This document shows, piece by piece, positions 7,320 to 15,622 of a stretch of DNA of 64,000 nucleotides; positions within the stretch are counted from its first letter, which is position 1, and each line of letters opens with the position of its first letter. The notes under the pieces are model-generated. The model saw only the letters and a program-made list of their open reading frames with translations, searched no databases and had not been told where the DNA came from. The translations under genes and the position numbers were made by a program. Origin of the DNA: Candidatus Obscuribacterales bacterium (GTDB lineage Bacteria; Cyanobacteriota; Vampirovibrionia; Obscuribacterales; Obscuribacteraceae); assembly GCA_020054205.1 (NCBI GenBank), contig JAGVLS010000020.1:29223-93222 (forward strand), read 5' to 3'.

Positions 7320-7378
7320 TTTTTTTCTGCGTTTTTTGTTAAAGCCCGGCTCAAAGTAAAAAACCGGGCTTTCATTTA
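7307..7378 (+). promoter_or_regulatory. Transcription attenuator: alternative antiterminator and terminator hairpins
   Basis: The last leader codons form strand 2 (GAGGCCTGGCT, 7307-7317). It can pair with strand 3 (AGCCCGGCTC, 7343-7352) with one bulge and one mismatch. Strand 3 also forms a perfect 9-bp stem with strand 4: AAAGCCCGG (7341-7349) with CCGGGCTTT (7364-7372), followed by a short T-rich tail. A ribosome stalled on the Tyr/Phe codons (7281-7298) leaves strand 2 free and favours 2:3 (read-through). A ribosome reaching the stop at 7319 covers strand 2, allowing 3:4 (termination). The geometry matches classical ribosome-mediated attenuation; the U-tract is interrupted, so termination strength is uncertain. 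Confidence 0.75.
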
Positions 7379-7401
7379 GTTATAAATTTAGGAGTTTAAT
7401 A

Positions 7402-8313
7402 ATGTCAGAAATAAAATTAGCCAAAAAAACAGATGCAAATCATAAAAGTACAATTACTTTGTCCAATCAATCAGTAATTGGTGGCAAAAACTTATTTATT
7501 ATTGGTGGTCCATGTTCAGTAGAAAGTGCTGAACAAATGGAACAAGTAGCACTTAAATTAAAAGAGGCACCCATACAAGCCTTGCGTGGAGGAGTTTTTA
7601 AACCACGAACATCGCCATACTCTTTTCAGGGGCTAGGAAAAGAAGGTATTGAAATATTGGCTTCAGTTAGGTCAAAGCATAATCTGCCCATAATTACTGA
7701 AGTCATGGCTAGTGAACAAGTAGATGAAATAGCTCAACATGCCGATGTATTACAGATTGGCTCACGCAATATGCAAAATTTCGAGCTTTTAAAACGGGTT
7801 GGTAAAGTCAATAAACCAGTAATGTTAAAACGAGGCTTGTCTGCCACAATTGAAGAATTTCTTTTAGCTGCTGAATACATTTTAGCTCACGGCAATGAGA
7901 GAGTTATTTTATGTGAAAGAGGTATTCGCAGTTTTGATCCTTTTACACGTAATGTTTTAGATTTAGGGGCAGTTGTTGCTATTAAACAGTTGACACATTT
8001 GCCTGTTATTGTTGATCCCAGTCATGCAGCCGGCAAAAGCGAGCTAATTCCTGATTTGACCAAGGCAGCTGTAGCTTGTGGGGCTGATGGAATAATGATT
8101 GAATGCCATCCTGAGCCAGAAAAGTCTGTTTCTGATGCCAGACAAGCTTTATCACTTTTGCAAATGGTTGATCTGGTGCATAGTTTAAGGCCAGTGGCAA
8201 AAGCTATTGGGCGTCATATCATTCACAACAATAATAATTTGACTGTAATTAGTCCACCAATGAGGCAGGCAAATCGACAGGTAGCCCAAAAACAATCAGT
8301 AATTGGGGGATAA
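7402..8313 (+). CDS. aroF: 3-deoxy-7-phosphoheptulonate (DAHP) synthase, class I-beta (KDO8PS-like)
   Basis: Condenses phosphoenolpyruvate and erythrose 4-phosphate, the first step of the shikimate pathway. The 303-aa protein has the type I-beta signatures GGPCSVES (metal Cys), FKPRTSPYSFQGLG, IGSRNMQN, VDPSHAAGK (metal His) and IECHPEPE. It begins close to the barrel and lacks the N-terminal ferredoxin-like regulatory domain of the Thermotoga enzyme, and has a C-terminal tail of about 40 residues (from about 265) of unknown role. With no fused regulatory domain, control by the attenuator immediately upstream is plausible. GGAG is 7 nt before the ATG. The next gene starts 2 nt after its stop, so the two form an operon. 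The letter aroF is used generically. Confidence 0.93.
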   Translation: MSEIKLAKKTDANHKSTITLSNQSVIGGKNLFIIGGPCSVESAEQMEQVALKLKEAPIQALRGGVFKPRTSPYSFQGLGKEGIEILASVRSKHNLPIITEVMASEQVDEIAQHADVLQIGSRNMQNFELLKRVGKVNKPVMLKRGLSATIEEFLLAAEYILAHGNERVILCERGIRSFDPFTRNVLDLGAVVAIKQLTHLPVIVDPSHAAGKSELIPDLTKAAVACGADGIMIECHPEPEKSVSDARQALSLLQMVDLVHSLRPVAKAIGRHIIHNNNNLTVISPPMRQANRQVAQKQSVIGG

Positions 8314-8315
8314 TC

Positions 8316-9518
8316 ATGGAAGAATTTACTTACAAATCACATGCAAATCCTGAAACTAAATTAGGATTACCTGAAATTCGTAATTATATTGACCAAATAG
8401 ACAAGACCCTTGCTTATTTGCTGGCTGAGCGTTTTGAGCTTTCCAATTTAGCAGGGCGAGTTAAAAACGAAATGAATCAGCCTATTAAAGATCTAGAGAG
8501 AGAAAATGAAGTTATAAACAATGTTACAGCTCAAATTGAAAAGTTTGAGGTTAAAGAAGCAATTGCGAAAGTTTATCAGGCTGTCCATGAGCAAAGTCGA
8601 TATTTGCAAACAATCAATGATAAGAAATCAGAGACAAAATTATTGGATGAAAATTCAAATTATTTTCCGAGAGTATTAATTATTGGATTAGGATTAATTG
8701 GTGGTTCAATTGCCAATCAAATAAAAAAATACATACCAACAACTGAAATTGTGGCATGTGATAAAGCTAACATAATTAATTCTGCTATAAAAAATGATTT
8801 GATTTTTGAAGGCTCTACCGAACCTGAGTCTTTAGTGAAAAATTCGACATTGATTATTTTATCTTCTAGCCCAGAAAATAATATTGAGCTCTTACAACAA
8901 ATTGCACCATATTTAAAACGAGGACAGCTTGTTGTTGATGTAAGCTCTACAAAGTCATCCATTTGTCAATTGGTTGATGCTATTGATTTGCAAGGAGCGG
9001 AATTTATTGGTGGACACCCATTTTGGGGCAGCGAAAAAAGTGGTTGGCAAAATTCTTATGAGCTTGATATTAATGGCAAAATATTTTGTCTTGTGGCAAG
9101 CAATAAGTCATCTGAGTTGAATTTACGTCGCCTGACAAAATGGTTAATACAATTGAATTTAAATGTTCATGTCACAGACTCTAAAAGTCACGATTTAATG
9201 GTGGCATATAGCAGTCATTTGATTCAATTATTGTCTCTTGTATTAGGTGCACGATTAGCTAAATTAGAAAATGAAAAAGCATTAGAATTTGATCCTAAGC
9301 TTTGTGGTCCAAGTTTTAAATCAATAGTACGATTAATGAAATCGCCAGCAAATATGTGGCAAGAAATAATTCAACAAAACAGTAAAAATATTATTTTGGC
9401 ACTGGATAATATTACTAATGATTTGCAAATACTAAAGAAAGATATTGAATCGGGTTCAAATGAAGTATTGTTCGATAATTTTAAGTTAGCCAAGCAAATA
9501 GCAAATTATTTTGAATAA
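8316..9518 (+). CDS. tyrA: Bifunctional chorismate mutase / prephenate dehydrogenase
   Basis: Converts chorismate to prephenate and then to 4-hydroxyphenylpyruvate for Tyr synthesis. Residues 16-100 form an AroQ-type chorismate mutase with the active-site set R22, R39, K50, R62 and E63 aligned to E. coli R11, R28, K39, R51 and E52. Residues 112-400 form a TyrA dehydrogenase with the NAD-binding motif LIIGLGLIGGS and the substrate-side GGHPFWGSEKSG and SSHLIQLLS segments. At 400 aa it is slightly longer than enterobacterial TyrA (373). It lies 2 nt after DAHP synthase, under the same Tyr/Phe leader. No C-terminal ACT domain is evident. Confidence 0.93.
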   Translation: MEEFTYKSHANPETKLGLPEIRNYIDQIDKTLAYLLAERFELSNLAGRVKNEMNQPIKDLERENEVINNVTAQIEKFEVKEAIAKVYQAVHEQSRYLQTINDKKSETKLLDENSNYFPRVLIIGLGLIGGSIANQIKKYIPTTEIVACDKANIINSAIKNDLIFEGSTEPESLVKNSTLIILSSSPENNIELLQQIAPYLKRGQLVVDVSSTKSSICQLVDAIDLQGAEFIGGHPFWGSEKSGWQNSYELDINGKIFCLVASNKSSELNLRRLTKWLIQLNLNVHVTDSKSHDLMVAYSSHLIQLLSLVLGARLAKLENEKALEFDPKLCGPSFKSIVRLMKSPANMWQEIIQQNSKNIILALDNITNDLQILKKDIESGSNEVLFDNFKLAKQIANYFE

Positions 9519-9521
9519 TTT

Positions 9522-10382
9522 TCAAACTAATGTTTGATATAAACCAATAATTTTCCAGCTAATGCTTGTTTGCTCAAAAGCATTTAAAATGTGGGCATAT
9601 TGCTCTTTGTCATTAAGCTCAAAATCAATGAAAAAGCGATAGTGCCAGGGGGTTTCTGGAATAGGTCTAGATTCTATTTTTGTCAGATTAGCTTTAGTAC
9701 CAGCAATTTTATTCAATAATTTTGCTAAACTGCCAGGTTCATGTTTCAACTCTACTGCTATAGAAAGTTTATAAGGTTTAGTATCGGACTTTCCTATTTC
9801 AATTTTGTTTTTGCTTATTAAAGCAAATCTAGTAGTATTTGCTGAATAATCTTCGATATTACTTTGCAATATAACCAGATCTGATCCTTTGCAAGTAATA
9901 TCGCTTGCTATTGCTGCAAATGATTTATTTTGTGTTTCACGCACTAATTTCACAGCACTACTTGTATCCCAATGTACAATGGGCTGCATATGAGTATGTT
10001 TGTGGAAAAGTTGCTGGCACTGATCTAAGGCTGCTGGATGTGAATAAACTTGTGTTATCTCATCGATATTTGCACCAGCTAAAGCAATTAAATGATGGCG
10101 GATGGCAATAAATGTTTCACTGACTATATACAAAGGATTGTCCCAAATTAAGTCATAATTTGTTGTTATAGAGCCAATGGAAGAATTCTCTAGAGCAATA
10201 ACTCCATAATTTGCTTTGTTTTTTATTAATAAATCAAATAAGGCTTTAAAGGACGATAATCCAATTGTTTCAATTCTTTTGCCATCAAATAAATTATGGC
10301 AAAACTTATCTAAAGCTTGATGACTAAATGAACCAGGATTACCTAGATATGCAATTGTAATTAAATCGTTAGAACTTAACAC
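9522..10382 (-). CDS. pheA: Prephenate dehydratase with C-terminal ACT domain
   Basis: Dehydrates and decarboxylates prephenate to phenylpyruvate for Phe synthesis. The 286-aa monofunctional protein has an N-terminal PDT domain (about 8-190) with AYLGNPGSFSHQAL, ENSSIGSI and the catalytic TRF motif in ANTTRFALIS. A C-terminal ACT domain (about 200-286) has the ESRP motif (KIESRPIP), the usual Phe-binding element for feedback control. Start is GTG at 10382, 3 nt after the aroB stop, so translation is probably coupled in an aroC-aroB-pheA operon. It converges on tyrA with a 3-nt gap, placing the Phe and Tyr branch enzymes end to end. Confidence 0.93.
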   Translation of the reverse strand: MLSSNDLITIAYLGNPGSFSHQALDKFCHNLFDGKRIETIGLSSFKALFDLLIKNKANYGVIALENSSIGSITTNYDLIWDNPLYIVSETFIAIRHHLIALAGANIDEITQVYSHPAALDQCQQLFHKHTHMQPIVHWDTSSAVKLVRETQNKSFAAIASDITCKGSDLVILQSNIEDYSANTTRFALISKNKIEIGKSDTKPYKLSIAVELKHEPGSLAKLLNKIAGTKANLTKIESRPIPETPWHYRFFIDFELNDKEQYAHILNAFEQTSISWKIIGLYQTLV

Positions 10383-10385
10383 TAA

Positions 10386-11543
10386 TTACTGCCTTGTCAA
10401 AAACTCTCTAAATTTATTTACCGGTATTTGATAATCAATACTAACTATTCCAAGCTTCTCTTCGGGCAGAACAAATTTGATTGTATTATTTTCTCGTTTT
10501 TTATCATGCAAAACTGCCTGCATGATTTTTTCTTTGTTTAAATTGTTAGGAATATCAATTGGTAAATTCATCCCTTTAATAAGAGCTATAGCATTGCTTA
10601 CATCGTCTTTATTTAACTTTCCAATGCTTTCAGCTAAACTCAAAGCAAAGTTTAGTCCTATTGATACAGCTTCGCCATGGGAGATTTCAAATTGAGATGC
10701 CTTTTCTATCCCATGACCTAAAGTATGACCTAGATTCAGACAACGACGTAAATTTTTCTCGTAAGGATCTTTACCAACTACAGCTAGTTTCATTTTTACA
10801 CAGCAAGAAATAATATTTAGTAAAAAAGGACTTTCTTTGGAAAATGGAGATAACGCAATATCTTGTAAAATTGAAAATAATGGCTTTGTCCCTATTTTAT
10901 ATTCTGTCTCTTTGCTTACTGTTTGTTCAATAAGTGCGTATTTTATTATTTCTCCTAATCCTGACAAAAACTCTTGTTCTGGTAATGTGGATAAAAATAA
11001 GGGGTCTATTATTATCAAATTAGGAAAATAAAATGTGCCAGCTAGATTTTTGCCGTTTTCTAGATTAATGGCTGTTTTACCACCAATGGAAGCGTCTACT
11101 TGGGCTAACAAAGTAGTAGGAATAATTACAGTATTTATACCGCGCAGATAAGTAGAGCCAGCAAAACCTACTAAATCTGATATTGCACCACCACCAAGGG
11201 CAATTATTGTATCGTTGCGTGTGAAAGAATGTGATTGTAATTTATTCCATGCTGAAATTAATGATTCGATAGACTTGCAATGTTCGCCATCGGCTAATTC
11301 CAGGATGTGCACTTCATAGCCAGAGTCTTTTATATGTTTCACTAATGGTTCTAGCCAGCTGCCCGCAATACTTGTTTGTGTGGTAATCAAAACTTGTTTG
11401 CCAACACCAAGTTGAGATAAGACTTTACCTACATTTTCATATGCACCATATCCTATATTGATTTGGCTTTTTGTTGGCAATTGGCTCTTAAATAAAAAAG
11501 TTTGGGTAGGACTTTTATGCTGATATTCAGAATGAATTCTCAT
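10386..11543 (-). CDS. aroB: 3-dehydroquinate synthase
   Basis: Second step of the shikimate pathway: cyclises DAHP to 3-dehydroquinate using NAD and a divalent metal. The 385-aa protein carries the NAD-site GGGAISDLVGFAGSTYLRG, the segment TTLLAQVDASIGGKTAIN, and metal-ligand regions SGLGEIIKYALI, NLGHTLGHGIEK and HGEAVSIG. An N-terminal extension of about 25 residues precedes the usual beginning (INIGYGAYENVG). Its ATG overlaps the aroC stop by one base (TAATG), a typical coupling junction. Feedback control or a fused partner is not seen. Confidence 0.93.
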   Translation of the reverse strand: MRIHSEYQHKSPTQTFLFKSQLPTKSQINIGYGAYENVGKVLSQLGVGKQVLITTQTSIAGSWLEPLVKHIKDSGYEVHILELADGEHCKSIESLISAWNKLQSHSFTRNDTIIALGGGAISDLVGFAGSTYLRGINTVIIPTTLLAQVDASIGGKTAINLENGKNLAGTFYFPNLIIIDPLFLSTLPEQEFLSGLGEIIKYALIEQTVSKETEYKIGTKPLFSILQDIALSPFSKESPFLLNIISCCVKMKLAVVGKDPYEKNLRRCLNLGHTLGHGIEKASQFEISHGEAVSIGLNFALSLAESIGKLNKDDVSNAIALIKGMNLPIDIPNNLNKEKIMQAVLHDKKRENNTIKFVLPEEKLGIVSIDYQIPVNKFREFLTRQ

Positions 11544-12802
11544 TATTCTAATTCCATTTCTAAGGTAGCATTTTGCTCCTTAGCAACTGATGCTTTGCTT
11601 TTTGCTTTTCCTAAACTTTGGCAATATTTAGTGTATTCTTGATAAGAATTTGTTATATCAACAATACTGTCGCCTGCAAATTTATTTAAAAATGCGCGTG
11701 CTAACACAAAAGAAATCATTGCTTTGCAAACAATAGAGGCAGCTGGAACCGCACAAACATCAGATCTTTCATAATGAGCAGTCTCTGAAGTAAAATCAGG
11801 ATATGTAAGGGACGGTAAACCTTTTCTTATGGTAGGGATAGGTTTCATATATGCTTTTATTTTAAGACGAGCACCGTTAGTCATACCGCCTTCTATGCCG
11901 CCAGCATGATTGGTTTTGCGTGAAAACGGTAAATGATTGTCATTCGATGGGTATAGTGCATCATGGACTTCTGAGCCAGGCAAACTAGCATTTGTAATAC
12001 CGTCACCTATTTCTACAGCTTTTATGGCTTGTATGCTCATAAGAGCTTGAGCTAATTGTCCATCTAGCTTTTCATCCCATTGTGTATAGCTGCCTAAGCC
12101 GACAGGTAAATTGTCTACAAGTATTTCAATTATGCCGCCTAGGCTATCACCATCTTGCCAGGCAGTTTTTACTGCATCTTTCATAGCTCTAGTAATTGAT
12201 TCGTCAGCTGAAAACATTTCAGACATATCAATTTTGCTGGATAATTCATTCAATGAAATTTGCTCATAGCTCTTATCTGTTTTTATATTGCCTATGCTGA
12301 TAACGTGATTTAGTATTTCTATATTGAAATATTGAAGCAATTGATTGCATAAGCTGCCTACTGCTGTGCGTGCTGCTGTTTCACGAGCGGAAGCTCTTTC
12401 TAATACGTTGCGTATATCTGAATGACGATATTTCAATGTACCAGCTAAATCAGCATGACCAGGACGGAAACGTTTAATTGATTTTTTGGCAATTTCAGCT
12501 AAAGCTTCTTTATTATCATTAGATTTATAAACTGACATAACATTTTGCCAGTTGTGCCAGTCGCGATTTTGAATCAACAAAGCTATAGGTGCACCTGTAG
12601 TGACACCATATCTAATACCGGATAATATTTCTGCCTTATCATGCTCGATTTTTTGCCTAGATCCCCTACCATAGCCTTGTTGCCTTTTTGCCAATTCTTT
12701 ATTTACCAAATCGATATTTATGGGCAGTCCAGAGGGAAATCCATCTAAAATAGCTACAAGAGCTTGTCCGTGTGATTCACCAGATGTTAAAAAGCGCAAC
12801 AT
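11543..12802 (-). CDS. aroC: Chorismate synthase
   Basis: Final common step: eliminates phosphate from EPSP to give chorismate, requiring reduced FMN. The 419-aa protein has the signatures GESHGQALVAILDGFPSG, RQQGYGRGSRQKIE, RPGHADLAGTLKYRH and SARETAARTAVG, plus the late ERSDVCAVPAASIV. It is longer than the usual 360-390 aa because of a charged C-terminal tail after DSIVDITNSYQEY. It leads the aroC-aroB-pheA unit and diverges from aroA across 91 bp. I see no aromatic leader peptide in that gap, so this operon is apparently not under the attenuator that governs DAHP synthase. Confidence 0.95.
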   Translation of the reverse strand: MLRFLTSGESHGQALVAILDGFPSGLPINIDLVNKELAKRQQGYGRGSRQKIEHDKAEILSGIRYGVTTGAPIALLIQNRDWHNWQNVMSVYKSNDNKEALAEIAKKSIKRFRPGHADLAGTLKYRHSDIRNVLERASARETAARTAVGSLCNQLLQYFNIEILNHVISIGNIKTDKSYEQISLNELSSKIDMSEMFSADESITRAMKDAVKTAWQDGDSLGGIIEILVDNLPVGLGSYTQWDEKLDGQLAQALMSIQAIKAVEIGDGITNASLPGSEVHDALYPSNDNHLPFSRKTNHAGGIEGGMTNGARLKIKAYMKPIPTIRKGLPSLTYPDFTSETAHYERSDVCAVPAASIVCKAMISFVLARAFLNKFAGDSIVDITNSYQEYTKYCQSLGKAKSKASVAKEQNATLEMELE

Positions 12803-12893
12803 AAGTAAACTAGATTGTCCTCAATAATTCTCATTAATCTTACAATAGAATGGGTTATATTACTTCCTCTTTTCCCTTCATTTATCGGCAATT

Positions 12894-14228
12894 GTGAACA
12901 ATAGAAACAAAATAATACTAAAAGGACAATTAAAAGTCCCTGGTGATAAGTCAATATCTCACCGAGCCCTTATTTTTTCAACCTTTGTAAAAGGCACTAA
13001 TAAAATTTGGAATTTATCTCCTGCTCATGATGTAAACAGCACTATCAATTGTTTGCAAGCTTTAGGTCTAGAAATACAAATGCTCCCGGGCAATATAAAA
13101 GGATTAAGTACTACTTATCATTCTGTTTTAAGCAATGGCATTGAAAGTATAAGACAGCCTTCCACTTTATTATTTGCCGGCAATAGTGGTACGACTATGC
13201 GATTGTTATCTGGACTAGTGGCTGGGCTCCCATTTACTTTTAACTTTGATGGTGATGCATCACTTCGTAAACGACCAATGGCGCGGGTGCTTGATCCATT
13301 AAAAGCAATGGGGGCAATTGTTGAATATAAAAATCAAAAAAATCATGCTCCATTTTCTATGGTCGGATCGTCTCTTAAAGGCTCAAGTTTTGAGCTTCCG
13401 GTAGCATCAGCTCAAATTCAAACAGCTTTGCTTTTAGCTGGATTACAAGCAAATGGTGAAACGACAGTAGAATTGCCTGCAACAGTCAGAGATCATACGC
13501 AAAGGTTATTTAAGTACTTAAATATTCCTTTTAAAGTGCAGATTAAAATGCAAGAAGAAAAAAACTTTGAGAAAATTGTAGTAACTAAACTAACAAAATC
13601 AATTGAACCTTTTGAAATAAATGTGCCAGCTGATATATCTTCGGCAGCATTTTTTATGGTAGCAGCTAGCTGTCTGAAAAATTCTGAAATTGAATTGCTT
13701 GATGTGGGAATGAATCCAGGAAGGATCTTAATTGTTGAAGCCTTAAAAAAAATGGGCGCAAATATTTCAATTGAAAAAAATAGAGAAGAATCAGGAGAAC
13801 CAATTGCAAATGTAAGAGTAAGAGGTAATAGTTTATTACAAGGGATTTCTATCAATGGTTCTGAAATTGCATCTGGAATTGATGAATTGCCGATTTTAGC
13901 TTTAGCTGGTGCTTTCTCAAAGGGGCAATTTTCTGTGCGTGATGCTGAAGAACTGAGAGTGAAAGAAAGTGATCGTATTAGTGCAATTGTGCAGAACCTT
14001 AAACTTATTGGAGCCGATGTTGAAGAAGTGAAAGATGGTTTTGATATACAAGGAAAAACAAGCTTAGCAGGTGGTTGTATCTGGAAATCTTATGGAGATC
14101 ATCGCTTAGCGATGACAGGCTTAATAGCTAATTTATTGTGTGATCAACCTGTACAAATAGATGATTTAGATTGCGTTAGTATTTCTTACCCTAATTTCGT
14201 AAGAGACTTGGAATACTTAAGACAATAA
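12894..14228 (+). CDS. aroA: 3-phosphoshikimate 1-carboxyvinyltransferase (EPSP synthase)
   Basis: Transfers the enolpyruvyl group of PEP to shikimate 3-phosphate. The 444-aa protein has the characteristic LKVPGDKSISHRALI start (Lys and Ser of the PEP/S3P site), LFAGNSGTTMRLLSGL, LRKRPMARVLDPL, SAQIQTALLLAGL and ELRVKESDRI. The GNSGTTMRL loop resembles the Bacillus/cyanobacterial pattern rather than the E. coli GNAGTAMRP pattern. Start is GTG at 12894 with a weak upstream SD; no downstream start is possible because LKVPGDKS begins at residue 13. It faces divergently from aroC and its stop abuts the next gene's stop with no gap. Confidence 0.94.
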   Translation: MNNRNKIILKGQLKVPGDKSISHRALIFSTFVKGTNKIWNLSPAHDVNSTINCLQALGLEIQMLPGNIKGLSTTYHSVLSNGIESIRQPSTLLFAGNSGTTMRLLSGLVAGLPFTFNFDGDASLRKRPMARVLDPLKAMGAIVEYKNQKNHAPFSMVGSSLKGSSFELPVASAQIQTALLLAGLQANGETTVELPATVRDHTQRLFKYLNIPFKVQIKMQEEKNFEKIVVTKLTKSIEPFEINVPADISSAAFFMVAASCLKNSEIELLDVGMNPGRILIVEALKKMGANISIEKNREESGEPIANVRVRGNSLLQGISINGSEIASGIDELPILALAGAFSKGQFSVRDAEELRVKESDRISAIVQNLKLIGADVEEVKDGFDIQGKTSLAGGCIWKSYGDHRLAMTGLIANLLCDQPVQIDDLDCVSISYPNFVRDLEYLRQ

Positions 14229-14894
14229 TTATTTTCTCTTTTTTATTGTCTTTGATTTATTGCGCCGATAGCTACTAACTGTTTTTAAAGCTTTGCCATG
14301 AGCTTTATGATCTTTAGGTATTTTTCCAAAGTCTGACTCTTTTACTTCGATGATATCGAGAGGTTCTTTGCAATAAATAGAAAACTGACAAGCCGCCTCA
14401 AGAGCAATTTGAGTCAATTGTTTTGCATTCTCGATACTATCGTAAATGCCATATAAACATCCAAGTGCATAATCAGCTCCAGCACCATGGGCTGCATAAT
14501 GAGGATATTCGTGCACGCTTAAATTATTGTATATGCCATATATTTTTTTAGCAGTTACAAGAAGGAAAATATTGTATATGCCAGCATATGTATCTTTACC
14601 AGGATCAACTAGCGTATAAGACTTTTTAAGCTCACTATATAATTCAAGGAAAAAAGAAAATACACTTGCTCTGTCGGCAAAAGTATTTTCCATCATTTTG
14701 TGGCGAGTGGTATGCAAATGTTCAATTATGTTATCCAATAACGAATAACCACTGGTAGCTAAATATGCATGCTTAAGCTTAACAATTTTTGAACCATTAA
14801 CAAGATCGGTGTAATATTCGTTGCCGAAAGTTGTGATGCGGTCTGCACCAATAAAGACTTTACCCTTCTTCTTGACTGCCACTAATATTGTCAT
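14229..14894 (-). CDS. Proteasome/HslV-like Ntn hydrolase (orphan)
   Basis: A 221-aa protein resembling a 20S/HslV beta-type peptidase. I start it at 14894, not at the in-frame ATG 9 nt upstream, because GAGG is 10 nt before this ATG and only about 2 nt before the other, and because it places Thr directly after Met (MTILVAVKKKGK). After Met removal the triad would be T1, D17 (in FIGADRITTFG) and K35 (in GSKIVKL), the spacing of proteasome T1/D17/K33. A later GAGADYALGCLYG matches the conserved GSGxxYA segment of the family. The tail is strongly basic (NKSKTIKKRK). No AAA+ unfoldase such as HslU or Mpa is nearby, and it does not start like Anbu. Fold assignment is good, activity inferred. Confidence 0.7.
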   Translation of the reverse strand: MTILVAVKKKGKVFIGADRITTFGNEYYTDLVNGSKIVKLKHAYLATSGYSLLDNIIEHLHTTRHKMMENTFADRASVFSFFLELYSELKKSYTLVDPGKDTYAGIYNIFLLVTAKKIYGIYNNLSVHEYPHYAAHGAGADYALGCLYGIYDSIENAKQLTQIALEAACQFSIYCKEPLDIIEVKESDFGKIPKDHKAHGKALKTVSSYRRNKSKTIKKRK

Positions 14895-15006
14895 AAAGAC
14901 CATTCCTCTTCATCTTTCATATGAAACAATTTTTTTATCATGTCGTCTATGACTTTCATACAAAAGGCTTTAATAAGTTTAGTCGCTTGACTGCGAAAAA
15001 CCTAGA

Positions 15007-15012
15007 TATAAT
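15007..15012 (+). promoter_or_regulatory. Perfect -10 hexamer (TATAAT) for the secreted protein at 15050
   Basis: TATAAT at 15007-15012 lies 38 nt before the ATG I chose for the next gene. A TTGACT hexamer occurs 14 bp upstream, too close for an ideal -35. The position inside any longer reading frame supports the downstream start and a short leader. Confidence 0.35.
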
Positions 15013-15049
15013 GTATAACACATGGACTTATATAAATTGGGAAATATTG

Positions 15050-15622
15050 ATGCGACTACTTAGAAACTGGCTGATTTTAATTGTCTCTATTGCTATTACA
15101 CAATTCCAAATGCATGCTTATGCTCAAAAACATGATTATATAGTGCAAGCAAATGCTAAAAGTGCAAATAAAATAAGTGTGCCGGAATGGTTTAACCGTT
15201 ATGACAAAATAAGATATCAGGCCCAAATGAGTCCTTCGGAAAGACAAAAGGCAGATGTTCTATTGGCTGGAGGAGCTTCTATGCTTGTGCCAGGTGATAA
15301 AAAAGCTGCTTCATGTGATTTGCTCAGCAAACTTGTTTTGCGCTACAAAACAGCTATTATTTCTCTCAATGCTTTACCAAGAAATCCAGAAACATTGCAA
15401 TTACATAAAGGCTATTACCAATATTTTTTAAATGCTTATCAATTATTTTCTGATTATTTGAAAGTGCAAGACAATTTATTAGCGGTTGATTCTAATACTG
15501 GTCAGCCTATAGCAACTGGATTAATACAAAGAAAAAGTAATTTAGAATCATTAGAACGCTCTGTTAAAGATCTTGACCGCAACATGCGTTTGCAATTTGG
15601 AATTAGTTCATATCCCTATTAA
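15050..15622 (+). CDS. Secreted protein of unknown function (190 aa)
   Basis: Begins MRLLRNWLILIVSIAITQ with a clean signal peptide ending near HAYAQ. This is why I use ATG 15050 rather than the in-frame ATG at 14921, whose extra 43 residues are not signal-like and overlap a TATAAT box. The mature part is alpha-helical and polar, with four predicted helices including QMSPSERQKADVLLAGGA, LLSKLVLRYKTAIISL and LESLERSVKDLDRNM. No catalytic motif is visible. Its 3' end overlaps the convergent phosphoribosyltransferase gene by 20 bp. Family not recognised. Confidence 0.7.
   Translation: MRLLRNWLILIVSIAITQFQMHAYAQKHDYIVQANAKSANKISVPEWFNRYDKIRYQAQMSPSERQKADVLLAGGASMLVPGDKKAASCDLLSKLVLRYKTAIISLNALPRNPETLQLHKGYYQYFLNAYQLFSDYLKVQDNLLAVDSNTGQPIATGLIQRKSNLESLERSVKDLDRNMRLQFGISSYPY

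Noticed and set aside
12803..12893. Leader peptide upstream of aroC
   Set aside because: The only short frame on the minus strand (MKGKEEVI) has no aromatic codons and no attenuator stems.
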